In this document: positions 8,067 to 17,727 of the stretch, one piece after another
Position numbering within the stretch: position 1 is the first letter of the stretch
Layout of the letters: every line of letters starts with the position of its first letter
Assembly: GCA_036733925.1 (NCBI GenBank)
Contig: DAIMZO010000004.1
Coordinates: forward strand, 1-64,000
Source of the DNA: UBA2897 sp036733925
Lineage (GTDB): Bacteria; Bacillota; Negativicutes; Selenomonadales; Selenomonadaceae
Direction of reading: 5' to 3'
DNA: 64,000 nucleotides
Translations under genes and position numbers: made by a program
Notes under the pieces: model-generated
Databases searched by the model: none
What the model was told of the DNA's origin: nothing
What the model saw: the letters and a program-made list of their open reading frames with translations, nothing else

Positions 8067-10148
8067 TTATTTCTGCTTTCCCTTTTTCCTGCTCTGTTCC
8101 TTCAGGATCTCCGCTGCCTGCTTTTCCGGCACTTCTTCATAGCGGAGGAACTCCCGCGCAAACGTCCCGCGGCCCTGGGTCTGGGAGCGCAGTTCCGTCG
8201 CATACGCGTAGAGCTCGGCCTCCGGAACGATTGCATGGATGACGGTCATATCCTTCCCCTCGAGTTCGGTGCCGAGAATCCGCGCCCGCTTCCCGGACAG
8301 GCGCCCGATGACGTCGCCAACATAGTATTCCGGCGTCCGGATCTCGATGGAATCCATCGGCTCGAGCAGTACGGGCTCCGCGTCCCGCACGGCCTTTTTC
8401 AGCGCGATAGCGGCAGCCGCCTTGAACGCGGCCTCCGACGAATCGACGCTGTGCGAGGATCCGTCATAGAGATTGATGTGGATGTCGGTGACGGGGAATC
8501 CCGCATAGATGCCCTGCCCGAGCGTCTCTCGCACACCTTTCTCGACCGCCGGGATGAACTGCCGCGGTACCGCGCCGCCGAAGACATTTTCCGTGAACAG
8601 GATACCAGCCCCTGCCTCACGCGGCTCGACCTCGAGGAACACGTCGCCATACTGCCCGTGCCCGCCGCTCTGCTTCTTGTACTTGCCCTCGGCCTTTGCT
8701 GTGCCGCGGATGGTCTCGCGGTAGGCAACGCGCGGTTTCAGCAGCTCCATGCCGGCGTGGTACTTCCTCGCGAGCTTCGACTGCAGCATCTCGAGATGCA
8801 TCTCCCCCATGCCGGAGAGCAGGGCCTGTCCGCCCGCACCCTCTTTGTTCAGGCCGATGGTATGGTCTTCCTCGCGTTCCTTTTCAATTGCCGCGAGCAG
8901 CTTATCTTCATCGCCCTTCTTGAGCGGCACGGCGGCCATTTCGAGCATCGGTTCCGGGAATTCCATCTTTTCATAGACGATGGGCGCGGACGGTGCCGTG
9001 AGCGTGTCGCCGGTCTGTACCGAGCCGAGCTTCGCCGTCACGACGATATCGCCGGCATGGGCATGCGCGACATTGTGCGATTCCTTGCCGCGGAGTGCCA
9101 GCAGCTTGCCAATCCGCTCATGCTTGCCATCCGTCATATTCACTGCGCTCGTATCCGGCTTCAGATCCCCCGAATACAGGCGAAGATATGTCTTCTTTCC
9201 GCCGGACGGGTCGATTTCGGTCTTGAAAGCCTGCGCAGAGAACAGGTCATCCGCCTTGCGCTCAAGGATATCGCCGCTATCCGCCTCTGTGCCGATGGCA
9301 TTGCGGGCAAGCGGAGATGGCAGATACGTCACGATGCAGTTCATGAGCTTCTTGATGCCGATGTCCGCCTTTGCCGAGCCGCAGAAAACCGGGAAAAGAT
9401 TGCCATGATAGATGCCCTGCAACAGGGCGGCCGTGACCTCGTCCTCCGTGAGCTCCTCTCCGCCCACATATTTTTCGAGCAATGTCTCATCATAATCGGC
9501 TGCCGCCTCGATCAGGGCCTGCCGCGCCTCAGCGACGTCCTTTTCCATATATTCCGGAATATCCGTGAACGTGCAGTCCTCCGCGTCGTGGAACACGACC
9601 TTGCCGCGCATCGCGAGCAGGTCGACGACGCCCTGAAACGCGGCCTCCTGCCCTATTGGCAGCTGTACCGGTACGACGCCGGGCCCGAACCGCACGCGGA
9701 GTTCATCGACGGTCGCCTGGAAATCCACGTGCTCGCGGTCCATCTTGTTGATGAAGAACGCGCGCGGCAGATCCGCTTCCGACACGAGTTTCCAGAGCTT
9801 TTCCGTCTCGACCTCCACGCCGGAATGCGCGGAGATCACGAAGAGCGCCGCATCGGCGGCTGCTATCCCCTCGATAGCCTCACCGACGAAGTCCGGATAC
9901 CCCGGCGTATCGAGCAGGTTCAGCTTATTCTCGCCGAACTCACAGGCTGCAAGCTTCAGTTCCATCGTCAGCTTCCGCTCCTGTTCCTCTGGCAGGACGT
10001 CGAGGCGGCTCGTGCCGTCCTCGATACTCCCCCGCCGTTTCGAGGTACCCGTATGGTACAGGCAGGCATCAAGAACCGTCGTTTTCCCGCAGTTCCCATG
10101 CCCCAGGAAAACCACATTGCGCAAATGCTCGCTGGAATATTCCTTCAT
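8067..10148 (-). CDS. Elongation factor G paralogue (EF-G-like translational GTPase)
   Basis: A 693-residue protein with the full five-domain EF-G layout: GTPase, domain II, and domains III-V ending in the EF-G C-terminal fold. G1 reads LGHGNCGKTT instead of the AHIDAGKTT of canonical EF-G. Switch I (ERKLTMELKLAACEF) also diverges from the usual RGITI motif. G3 DTPGYPDF and G4 NKMDRE are kept. These differences mark the secondary EF-G group, whose members do not simply duplicate housekeeping EF-G; its exact task here is unknown. The start has AGGAGGGAATACT just before ATG. Monocistronic, with its own terminator. The housekeeping fusA is not in the window. Confidence 0.88.
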   Translation of the reverse strand: MKEYSSEHLRNVVFLGHGNCGKTTVLDACLYHTGTSKRRGSIEDGTSRLDVLPEEQERKLTMELKLAACEFGENKLNLLDTPGYPDFVGEAIEGIAAADAALFVISAHSGVEVETEKLWKLVSEADLPRAFFINKMDREHVDFQATVDELRVRFGPGVVPVQLPIGQEAAFQGVVDLLAMRGKVVFHDAEDCTFTDIPEYMEKDVAEARQALIEAAADYDETLLEKYVGGEELTEDEVTAALLQGIYHGNLFPVFCGSAKADIGIKKLMNCIVTYLPSPLARNAIGTEADSGDILERKADDLFSAQAFKTEIDPSGGKKTYLRLYSGDLKPDTSAVNMTDGKHERIGKLLALRGKESHNVAHAHAGDIVVTAKLGSVQTGDTLTAPSAPIVYEKMEFPEPMLEMAAVPLKKGDEDKLLAAIEKEREEDHTIGLNKEGAGGQALLSGMGEMHLEMLQSKLARKYHAGMELLKPRVAYRETIRGTAKAEGKYKKQSGGHGQYGDVFLEVEPREAGAGILFTENVFGGAVPRQFIPAVEKGVRETLGQGIYAGFPVTDIHINLYDGSSHSVDSSEAAFKAAAAIALKKAVRDAEPVLLEPMDSIEIRTPEYYVGDVIGRLSGKRARILGTELEGKDMTVIHAIVPEAELYAYATELRSQTQGRGTFAREFLRYEEVPEKQAAEILKEQSRKKGKQK

Positions 10149-10252
10149 AGTATTCCCTCCTATTTGTTCTTTTATACACTCTATATTCGATTTGATGGCA
10201 GAATATTCCTTCTTTCTCTAGCAGGAAGTTTTCGCGGCAAACTTTCCATACG

Positions 10253-10287
10253 AAAAAACTGCCGCACATCCCATGATGTACAGCAGT
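10253..10287 (-). terminator. Terminator of metK
   Basis: On the minus strand a 13-bp stem (arms 10275-10287 and 10258-10270, with two G-U pairs) closes on a 4-nt loop. It is followed by TTTTTT. Confidence 0.88.
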
Positions 10288-10322
10288 CCAGAGTAAATCT
10301 AACTCTCTATGTGTTCCTGCAA

Positions 10323-11513
<1,191 letters not shown>

Positions 11514-11534
11514 GAATCATACCTCCTGTAAAAC

Positions 11535-11563
11535 CGCGCGATCCCGAAGCGACGGGCCGCGCG
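11535..11563 (-). other. G+C-rich hairpin in the metK leader before the ribosome-binding site
   Basis: CGCGCG arms at 11535-11540 and 11558-11563 enclose a further GCCCG/CGGG-type inner pairing. On the transcript it ends a few bases before AGGAGGT and is followed by only four U residues, so it is not a convincing terminator. It could influence translation or RNA stability. Confidence 0.5.
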
Positions 11564-11613
11564 TATCGTTTTTCCGTTGAATAGCATCCTGCCACCAGCC
11601 TGCACAGGCAAAC

Positions 11614-11640
11614 GAAAAGGCCCTCCGAAAGGAGAGCCTT
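11614..11640 (-). terminator. Riboswitch-controlled terminator upstream of metK
   Basis: AAGGCTCTCC pairs with GGAGGGCCTT around a TTTC loop and is followed by a short U-run, on the minus strand. This is the expression platform of the SAM-I aptamer just upstream. Confidence 0.85.
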
Positions 11641-11650
11641 CTATTTTCTC

Positions 11651-11751
11651 TCATCTTTCAGGTAAAACCTGTGGAATTGGCACCGTTCAAACTACGGACG
11701 TCTGTGGTTGCCGCGACTTCATCGGGCCAGTCCCTCCATCGCTCTAGATGA
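11651..11751 (-). promoter_or_regulatory. SAM-I (S-box) riboswitch aptamer controlling metK
   Basis: The minus-strand RNA carries the S-box core: GAGGGACTGGCCCGATGAAG near the 5' side, CGGCAACC, and a closing helix P1 formed by TCATCT (11746-11751) and AGATGA (11651-11656). It sits 110-240 nt upstream of metK, with a terminator following. SAM binding in this family stabilises the terminator and turns the gene off. Confidence 0.95.
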
Positions 11752-11776
11752 ACCATATTCAACTTTTTCTGTCTCT

Positions 11777-11805
11777 ATCATAGCGGAGAACTTCTCCCCT
11801 GTCAA
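11777..11805 (-). promoter_or_regulatory. Sigma-70 promoter of the metK transcript with an inverted repeat in the spacer
   Basis: TTGACA (11800-11805), 17 bp, TATGAT (11777-11782) on the minus strand. The spacer holds a perfect 6-1-6 inverted repeat GGAGAACTTCTCC (11785-11797), a possible operator in addition to the riboswitch. Confidence 0.8.
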
Positions 11806-11837
11806 GACATTTTTCAAGAAATGCTGGAAAAGGAATT

Positions 11838-11866
11838 TTGACCTGTCGGGAGCGAAATGCTATAAT
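11838..11866 (+). promoter_or_regulatory. Sigma-70 promoter of rqcH
   Basis: TTGACC (11838-11843), 17 bp, TATAAT (11861-11866). Divergent from the metK promoter, with about 32 bp between the two -35 boxes. Confidence 0.82.
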
Positions 11867-11902
11867 CATTTTGACTATATAAAAGAATGGAGGCCTTTCC
11901 TC

Positions 11903-13666
11903 ATGAGTCTGGATGGCTTTTCTATGCACGCGCTCGTCCGCGAGCTCAGCCGCGCGGTCACTGGCGGCCGCATCGACAAGATCACACAGCCGAACAAACA
12001 GTCTATCATCCTGTCAATCCGGCAGCCCGGTGAGAATCACCTATTGCAGATCTCGACGAACTCGCAGAACCCGTCGGCGCATCTGCTGACCAAGAACCTC
12101 GAGAACCCGCCGGAACCGCCGGTATTCTGCATGGTGTTGCGCAAGCAGCTCGAGACCGGCCGCATCGCCGGAATCCGCCAGCACGGGCTTGACCGCCTGC
12201 TGCTGCTCGACATCGACTCGATTGCGGCAGGCGGCCGCATCGTCACGAAAACGCTCGTGATTGAGCTCATGGGCAAATACAGCAACATCATCCTCGTGCA
12301 GGATGGCAAGATCCTCGACGCCCTGCGGAAGATCGGCGAAAACAGCAGCCGCGTCCGCACGGTTCTTCCGGGACAGAACTACGAACTGCCGCCCGCACAG
12401 AATGAGCTCAACATTTTCCAGGATGACCTCGATGACGTCCTGCGCGCGGTAAAGGCCGATCCAGAAAAGCGACTCGACAAGGCGATTCTCGGCGCCTGCC
12501 AGGGTTTCGGCCCCGTGACGGCAAAGGAAATCTGCTTTTCCGCCGGGCTCGCTCCGTCGACGCGCATCCATGATCTCGAGATCATCGATTTCGCGTCGGT
12601 CAAGAGCGCCATCGAAGAAGTCCGCGAGGCCGCGGACAGCGAGCATCCAGGCCCCGCCCTGCTCATCGACGAGAACCAGAAGATCCTCGCGATGAGCTCG
12701 TTCCCGCTGCATTACCTGCCCAACGCCACGGCGCTGCATTTCCCGACCGTCAGCGCCATGCTCGAGAAAGCGGACACGCTCGCCGGCTCCTACGTGCTCC
12801 CGGACAAGGACCGGTTCAAGAAGCTCGTCAAGAACGAGAAGAACCGCGCGCAGAACAAGCTCAAAAAGCTCAATAAAGAAATCGAGGAAGCGGAGAACGC
12901 CGACATCTGGCGGGTGCGCGGCGACAACCTCATGACCTACCAGTATCAGTTCAAGAACCGGGAAAATCCAGAGATCACGGTTCTCGATATCTACAGCGCG
13001 GATGGAGAGACCATCACGATCCCGCTTGACCAGCGCCTGACGATGGTCGAAAACATGCAGGCATGCTACAAGAAATACAACAAGCTCCAGCGCGCGCAGG
13101 AACTCCTGCGGGTGCAGAAACAGGACTGCCTCGAGAATATCGCCTATCTTGAAAGCATCGAGGCATCGCTGCTCGCGTCATCAAGCCTCGCGGAAATCAA
13201 TGAGATCCATAACGAACTGGTCGCAGGCGGCTATCTCCACGAGAAGCCGAAGAAAAAGAACAACGACAAGCCGGCGCGCCCGTTCCACTTCCATACGGAA
13301 AACGGCCTCGATATCCTCGTCGGCAAGAACAACTACCAAAATGACAAGCTGACGTTCAAGACCGCGCATTACAACGACACCTGGTTCCATACGAAGGATA
13401 TTCCGGGCTCGCACGTGATTCTCTGCAATGGCGGCGCCCCGCTGCAGGATGAGGACGTCGATATGGCAGCGAGCCTTGCCGCCTACTTCTCTCAGGCGCG
13501 CGGCAGCTCGCAGGTTCCTGTCGACTACACCGAAGTCCGCTATGTCAAGAAGCCCTCTGGAGCAAAGCCTGGATTCGTGATCTTTACGAACCAGAAAACG
13601 CTCTACGTAACGACGACGGAAAAGGAAATGCAGCCGATTCTCGCGCAGGATACCGAAACAAAATAA
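11903..13666 (+). CDS. rqcH: Ribosome quality-control factor RqcH (NFACT/Rqc2 family)
   Basis: Binds obstructed 50S subunits carrying peptidyl-tRNA and adds C-terminal alanine tails that mark stalled nascent chains for degradation. Older annotations call it fibronectin-binding protein. About 587 residues: NFACT-N domain (1-200), a long coiled-coil middle rich in Lys/Glu/Asn (about 300-430), and a C-terminal NFACT-R domain (about 455-570, WFHTKDIPGSHVIL). Asp97-Arg98 in QHGLDRLLLL sit at the position of the tRNA-contacting DR pair known from B. subtilis RqcH. The start ATG at 11903 has GGAGG 10 bases upstream; the open frame further upstream runs through the divergent riboswitch and is not coding. 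Monocistronic. Confidence 0.93.
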   Translation: MSLDGFSMHALVRELSRAVTGGRIDKITQPNKQSIILSIRQPGENHLLQISTNSQNPSAHLLTKNLENPPEPPVFCMVLRKQLETGRIAGIRQHGLDRLLLLDIDSIAAGGRIVTKTLVIELMGKYSNIILVQDGKILDALRKIGENSSRVRTVLPGQNYELPPAQNELNIFQDDLDDVLRAVKADPEKRLDKAILGACQGFGPVTAKEICFSAGLAPSTRIHDLEIIDFASVKSAIEEVREAADSEHPGPALLIDENQKILAMSSFPLHYLPNATALHFPTVSAMLEKADTLAGSYVLPDKDRFKKLVKNEKNRAQNKLKKLNKEIEEAENADIWRVRGDNLMTYQYQFKNRENPEITVLDIYSADGETITIPLDQRLTMVENMQACYKKYNKLQRAQELLRVQKQDCLENIAYLESIEASLLASSSLAEINEIHNELVAGGYLHEKPKKKNNDKPARPFHFHTENGLDILVGKNNYQNDKLTFKTAHYNDTWFHTKDIPGSHVILCNGGAPLQDEDVDMAASLAAYFSQARGSSQVPVDYTEVRYVKKPSGAKPGFVIFTNQKTLYVTTTEKEMQPILAQDTETK

Positions 13667-13677
13667 AGAAAAGACGA

Positions 13678-13718
13678 AAAAATGGATGCCGCACCTTCGC
13701 CGTGCGGCATCCATTTGG
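13678..13718. terminator. Bidirectional terminator between rqcH and the chemoreceptor gene
   Basis: A 15-bp perfect stem, AAATGGATGCCGCAC with GTGCGGCATCCATTT, carries A/T ends and so serves both convergent genes. Confidence 0.88.
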
Positions 13719-13749
13719 GTTTGTTTGCTTCTTTGCTTGCGCTGCTCGC

Positions 13750-15456
13750 TCAAAAGCGGAATTTCTGCAGGTTGCCCTGAAGCTCCTGCGCGAGCTGCGC
13801 GAGCGAGTCGCTGGCCGACGCAATCTCCGAGGCAGAAGCGGACTGCTCCTCGGTTGCCGCAGATACGCTTTCCATCTCCTCCGCGACCTTGTTGCCCTGC
13901 GTATTGATGTTCTCGATATTCGACGATATCGCACCAGTATCGCTGGCGACATCCGAAATCGCGTGCGCCATCTGTGCGACCTCTTTCGAGACCTCGTCGA
14001 TATAGTCCTTGATCTGCTCGAAGGTCTTGCGCAGTTCTTCTACCGACTGTGCGCCCTCGGCGACCGCCGAGCTGCCCTGCTTCATCGAGACGACGGCGCT
14101 GCCCGTATCGTCCTGGATATTCTTGATCAGTACAGAGATCTGCTGCGCGGACTGCTGCGACGCCTCCGCGAGCTTGCGGACCTCGTCGGCGACGACGGAG
14201 AAGCCGCGGCCCTGCTCGCCTGCCCGAGCTGCCTCGATAGCGGCATTGAGTGCGAGGAGGTTCGTCTGATCCGCAATGCCGGAAATCGTCTCGACAATCT
14301 GGCCGATTTCCTGCGAACGCTCGCCGAGCTTATCGACGATGGAGGCAGACTCGCCGACCGTCTTCTCTACGCTGCGGATCTGATCCACGGAGTTCTGCAC
14401 GGCGCCGGAACCGCTGACCGCCTGATTGAATGCTGCCGTCGCATGCTCTGCGACGCGGCCTGCTTCATCTTGCAGACGCAAAACAGACTGCGATACCTTT
14501 TCAATCGAATGCGAGCTCGTCGCGATGCCGTTCTCCTGCTCCGTCACCGCTTCCGAAGCCTTCTGTACCGAGTCCGCGACCTGCTGTGATGCCTGCGCGG
14601 ACTGCTGCGAGCTCGCCGTCAGCTCCTCGGATGTCGCAGCAATCTGGCTTGCCGATTCATTCGTATGGCCCATGAGCTTGCTGAGATTCTGGCGCATAGT
14701 GTCGACCATCGCTTCCATCTCGCCGAACTCATCGCGGCGGTCTTCACGCGCAACCGTCTGACGGAAGTCACCCTCACCGAGACGCTCGCAGGTCGCCATC
14801 ATCGAACGGAGCGGCTTATGAATCGTATTGATGATCATCCAGCCGAGCAGGCACAGGATCAGCAACGTCACGAGAACCTGCACGGACATATTGATGACCG
14901 CCGAGGAAACCGCGCTGGAATTCTTCTCGTTGATGTCTTTCGCCTGCTGCGTCACGCTCTGGCGGAGCGGCTGCATCGCATCGTCCCAGCCGATGATCTC
15001 TTTGATGGCCTGCGTGTTATAGAGGTTTTTGGCGGCCTGCTGATCACCGTTGACCGAGAGGTCGAGCATCTGGTCCGTATACCCCTTGAACGCCGACCAC
15101 TGCGCTTCAATCGTCGACTCCTGTTCGCCATTCAGTCCGAGCGCTTTATACTCCTGCCAAGCGTCCTCGTACTGATCCATGTACTCCTGGATATTTTTCT
15201 TGTTCTTGACGATCTGTGCGTGATCCGTCAAGCTGACGTTCTCAAGGATACGCGCCTGCATAGATCGAACGATGATCGAGCAATTGCCGAGCAGCTGCAC
15301 CGCCTGCACTTGCTTGTTCGCCATGTGCTCCATCGCGGACTGGGTACTGCGCAGATACGAAATACCGGTAAGTCCGACAGAAAACATTGCGAACACCGAT
15401 ACGATGATCAGACAGACGATCTTGTACGCGACCCGCAGATTCCGAAACCAATTCAT
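13750..15456 (-). CDS. Methyl-accepting chemotaxis protein with four-helix-bundle sensor
   Basis: A 568-residue membrane chemoreceptor. Topology: TM1 at about residues 10-32, a helical extracytoplasmic sensor (4HB_MCP type, about 35-185), TM2 at about 188-208 (VLVTLLILCLLGWMIINTI), HAMP to about 262, then the signalling coiled coil. The conserved tip QTNLLALNAAIEAARAGEQG, where CheA and CheW bind, is intact. Gln/Glu pairs in the flanking helices fit methylation sites. The ligand cannot be told from sequence. GGGGAGG precedes the ATG. A TATAAT lies at about 15532 on the minus strand, but no sigma-28 promoter was seen. Monocistronic; the che genes lie 48 kb away. Confidence 0.93.
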   Translation of the reverse strand: MNWFRNLRVAYKIVCLIIVSVFAMFSVGLTGISYLRSTQSAMEHMANKQVQAVQLLGNCSIIVRSMQARILENVSLTDHAQIVKNKKNIQEYMDQYEDAWQEYKALGLNGEQESTIEAQWSAFKGYTDQMLDLSVNGDQQAAKNLYNTQAIKEIIGWDDAMQPLRQSVTQQAKDINEKNSSAVSSAVINMSVQVLVTLLILCLLGWMIINTIHKPLRSMMATCERLGEGDFRQTVAREDRRDEFGEMEAMVDTMRQNLSKLMGHTNESASQIAATSEELTASSQQSAQASQQVADSVQKASEAVTEQENGIATSSHSIEKVSQSVLRLQDEAGRVAEHATAAFNQAVSGSGAVQNSVDQIRSVEKTVGESASIVDKLGERSQEIGQIVETISGIADQTNLLALNAAIEAARAGEQGRGFSVVADEVRKLAEASQQSAQQISVLIKNIQDDTGSAVVSMKQGSSAVAEGAQSVEELRKTFEQIKDYIDEVSKEVAQMAHAISDVASDTGAISSNIENINTQGNKVAEEMESVSAATEEQSASASEIASASDSLAQLAQELQGNLQKFRF

Positions 15457-15649
15457 ATTCTTTCCTCCCCTAACGTTTCAAGGCCTCCGGTGAGCGAAAC
15501 CTCATAAGATAAAATTCCTATTTTTCTTCTATTATACAAAAAAGATACGAGGCAATACAGGACAGTTGTCCCAAAATATACTTACCTTTTCCAACCCTCC
15601 ACTCTTTCTATTTTTCTATATCCTTTCATATATTCCTGCCAGATGTCCC

Positions 15650-15691
15650 AAAAAAGAAAAAGCGTTGGCAGGAATCGCTTTCCACCAACGC
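15650..15691 (-). terminator. Terminator of the ffh-rpsP-trmD operon
   Basis: On the minus strand GCGTTGG with extension pairs with CCAACGC (about 10 bp with G-U pairs), followed by TTTTTC and TTTTTT. The 282-bp stretch 15457-15738 otherwise holds only the MCP leader. Confidence 0.8.
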
Positions 15692-15738
15692 AAAAACGCC
15701 AGATAACCGAATAAAAACAACGAAACAGTTTTACGCCT

Positions 15739-16482
15739 TTAATCCAGAGAATACCCGTTTTGCCGAAGAAACTCTTTTTCCTCGTCCGTGAGGGCAACGC
15801 GGTGGAGCAGATCTGGCCGGTATTCTGCCGTGCGGAGCAGGGACTGCTCGCACCGCCAGGCGCGGATTTTCGCGTGGTCGCCCGAAAGGAGGATTTCCGG
15901 TACCTCCCGGCCCTCGAAATCCCTCGGCCGCGTATACTGCGGGAACTCCAGCAGCCCGTCATAGAACGAATCCGTCGGCGCCGAGGTCTCATCGCCGAGC
16001 ACGCCCGGCAGCATGCGCGCCACCGCATCCGCGATGACCATGGCTGGGAGCTCGCCCCCCGTCAAGACAAAATCGCCGATGGAGACGCGCTCGTCCGCGA
16101 TGTCGTAGATCCGCGCGTCGAAGCCTTCGTAGTGCCCGCAGAGGAAAACCAGCTGGTCGTACGCTGCAAGTTCCTTCGCCTTTTCCTGCGTGAAGGTCGG
16201 CCCCGACGGATCCATAATCAGCACGCGGCGGTTTTCCGCGTACTCGCTCGTCTTTTCGAGCACATCGCGCACGGCACGCGTCATCGGCGGCACCTGCAGG
16301 ACCATCCCCGCGCCGCCACCGAATGGCGAGTCGTCGACATGCCGGTGCTTATCCGTCGAATAATCGCGGAAATTCGTATAATGCACCGAAAGGATGCCGT
16401 TATCCATCGCGCGCTTTAAGATGCTGTCACCAAATACCCCCTGAAACATTTCGGGGAATATCGTCACCATATCCATCCGCAT
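15739..16482 (-). CDS. trmD: tRNA (guanine37-N1)-methyltransferase TrmD
   Basis: Methylates G37 next to the anticodon using SAM, which prevents +1 frameshifting. 247 residues, normal for the family. The N-terminal sequence VTIFPEMF, the trefoil-knot SAM-binding loop VFLCGHYEGFDARI and SIGDFVLTGGELPA are all present. The start is 4 bp after the rimM stop, so translation is probably coupled; a second ATG two codons in is possible. It is the last gene of the operon. The rplS gene that usually follows trmD is missing here and is replaced by a terminator. Confidence 0.96.
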   Translation of the reverse strand: MRMDMVTIFPEMFQGVFGDSILKRAMDNGILSVHYTNFRDYSTDKHRHVDDSPFGGGAGMVLQVPPMTRAVRDVLEKTSEYAENRRVLIMDPSGPTFTQEKAKELAAYDQLVFLCGHYEGFDARIYDIADERVSIGDFVLTGGELPAMVIADAVARMLPGVLGDETSAPTDSFYDGLLEFPQYTRPRDFEGREVPEILLSGDHAKIRAWRCEQSLLRTAEYRPDLLHRVALTDEEKEFLRQNGYSLD

Positions 16483-16486
16483 GAGG

Positions 16487-17020
16487 TCAGCCCTCCAACG
16501 TATCCGGCATATCGACGACCATGCGGCCGCCCTTTATGTCGATTTCTTTCACGACTGCCTTGAGCGCCGGGACGAGCAGCTCCGAACCATCGCTACGGCG
16601 TACCTGATAGACGTCGTTCGAGCCCGTCCGCATGACGTTCTCGACCACACCAATCTCAACCCCGTCCGGGGCAAAGACCTGCAGCCCGATGATGTCAAAG
16701 GTATAGTATACGCCATCCTCGAGCGGCACAGTCTCCTCGCGGCTGACGGTCAGGACTTTCCCGGTCAGCTGCATGGCGTCCTCGCGCACCGGGTACTCGC
16801 GGAAGCGCAGGATCACGAACTGCTTATGGAAACGGCAGCTCTCGATATGCAGCAGCTCGTCGCCGACCATGACCTCCTTCATATCGCGGAAGCGGTCGAC
16901 GAAATCCGTCAGCGGAATCACACGCATCTCTCCGCGGATTCCGTGCGGCGCACCGACGCGGCCGATGATGACGCGGCCTTCCGGCACGGCGCTTGTTTTC
17001 TTACCCGCGGATAGCGACAA
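16487..17020 (-). CDS. rimM: 16S rRNA processing protein RimM
   Basis: Assembly factor that binds ribosomal protein S19 and helps mature the 30S head. About 177 residues with an N-terminal RimM barrel (VIIGRVGAPHGIRGEMRV) and a C-terminal PRC-barrel (residues about 100-170). I place the start at TTG 17020, because GGAGG lies 9 bases upstream, inside the end of ylqD. ATG at 17029 is too close to that site, and GTG at 16987 is a shorter alternative outside the ylqD overlap. Confidence 0.9.
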   Translation of the reverse strand: MSLSAGKKTSAVPEGRVIIGRVGAPHGIRGEMRVIPLTDFVDRFRDMKEVMVGDELLHIESCRFHKQFVILRFREYPVREDAMQLTGKVLTVSREETVPLEDGVYYTFDIIGLQVFAPDGVEIGVVENVMRTGSNDVYQVRRSDGSELLVPALKAVVKEIDIKGGRMVVDMPDTLEG

Positions 17021-17423
17021 TCTTGTCATCCTCCACCAGAATCTCGACATTCATGAGCTCGCGCATATCGTCACCGACATGAACCTCGACCTGACGCTCA
17101 AGTGTACCCTGCACAATCTCTGCGCCGAGTGTGAGCTTCTCGAGGTTCTCCTTGCGGCTCGTCGTCTCCTGCGTGTACTGCATGCGCTTGTTGCGCTCCT
17201 CTGCATAATGCTCGCGGATAGCACCGAGACGCTGGATATCCTGCGGCGTCGGCGTCTGCGAATCGTTCTCTTTGAGCATGCGCTGCTCCTCGATGTTGAT
17301 CTGCTGGATCTCGAGCTGCGCCTGCTTGATTCCCTCATCCATATCGCTCATGAGCTTGTTCTTGAGCTTTTCCGTCAGCTTTGCCTTGACGGTAACCGGC
17401 ATCTTCAGTGAAATGGAATCCAT
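17001..17423 (-). CDS. ylqD: YlqD family protein
   Basis: About 140 residues, mostly a Gln/Glu/Lys-rich coiled coil (residues about 25-95) between a short N-terminal strand (ISLKMPVTVKAKLTEK) and a C-terminal beta segment. YlqD proteins are found in this operon in many Firmicutes, between the KH-domain gene and rimM; their function is not established. The start is ATG 17423 with AGAGGAAA upstream. The frame continues open to 17582 but runs through the preceding terminator. The end overlaps the probable rimM start by 20 bp. Confidence 0.85.
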   Translation of the reverse strand: MDSISLKMPVTVKAKLTEKLKNKLMSDMDEGIKQAQLEIQQINIEEQRMLKENDSQTPTPQDIQRLGAIREHYAEERNKRMQYTQETTSRKENLEKLTLGAEIVQGTLERQVEVHVGDDMRELMNVEILVEDDKIVAIRG

Positions 17424-17448
17424 GTTCTTATTTCCTCTCTGCTTTTGC

Positions 17449-17478
17449 AAAAAAAACGGCAAACCAGATGGCCTGCCG
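17449..17478 (-). terminator. Internal terminator between khpA and ylqD
   Basis: A 9-bp stem, CGGCAGGCC with GGTTTGCCG, has a 4-nt loop and is followed by eight U residues on the minus strand. It should reduce expression of ylqD-rimM-trmD relative to ffh-rpsP-khpA. Confidence 0.8.
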
Positions 17479-17484
17479 CTCTTG

Positions 17485-17715
17485 TCATTCAACAATCTCA
17501 ACCGTGACTTTTTTGTTTTCACGGACAGCCATGGCCTTGACGACGGTACGGATTGCCTTGGCAATCCGGCCCTGCCTGCCAATCACCCTGCCCATGTCAT
17601 CCTTTGCGACGCGGAGTTCGAGGACGGTCTGCCTCTCCTCCTGCTTTTCGTCTACGACGACGTCTTCCGGATGTTCCACAAGGGACTTCGCGATAACTGC
17701 AACAAGATCTTTCAT
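17485..17715 (-). CDS. khpA: KH-domain RNA-binding protein KhpA
   Basis: 76 residues, a single type II KH fold with the RNA-binding GRVIGRQGRIAKAIR loop (GxxG = GRQG). In other Firmicutes KhpA pairs with KhpB (Jag/EloR) and binds many transcripts; it affects cell elongation. Its place directly after rpsP is conserved. A strong terminator follows within 10 bp. Confidence 0.93.
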   Translation of the reverse strand: MKDLVAVIAKSLVEHPEDVVVDEKQEERQTVLELRVAKDDMGRVIGRQGRIAKAIRTVVKAMAVRENKKVTVEIVE

Positions 17716-17727
17716 GCTGAGTACCCC

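Noticed and set aside
15457..15560. Sigma-28 promoter in front of the chemoreceptor gene
   Set aside because: Searched for TAAA-N15-GCCGATAA on the minus strand; only a sigma-70-like TATAAT was found.
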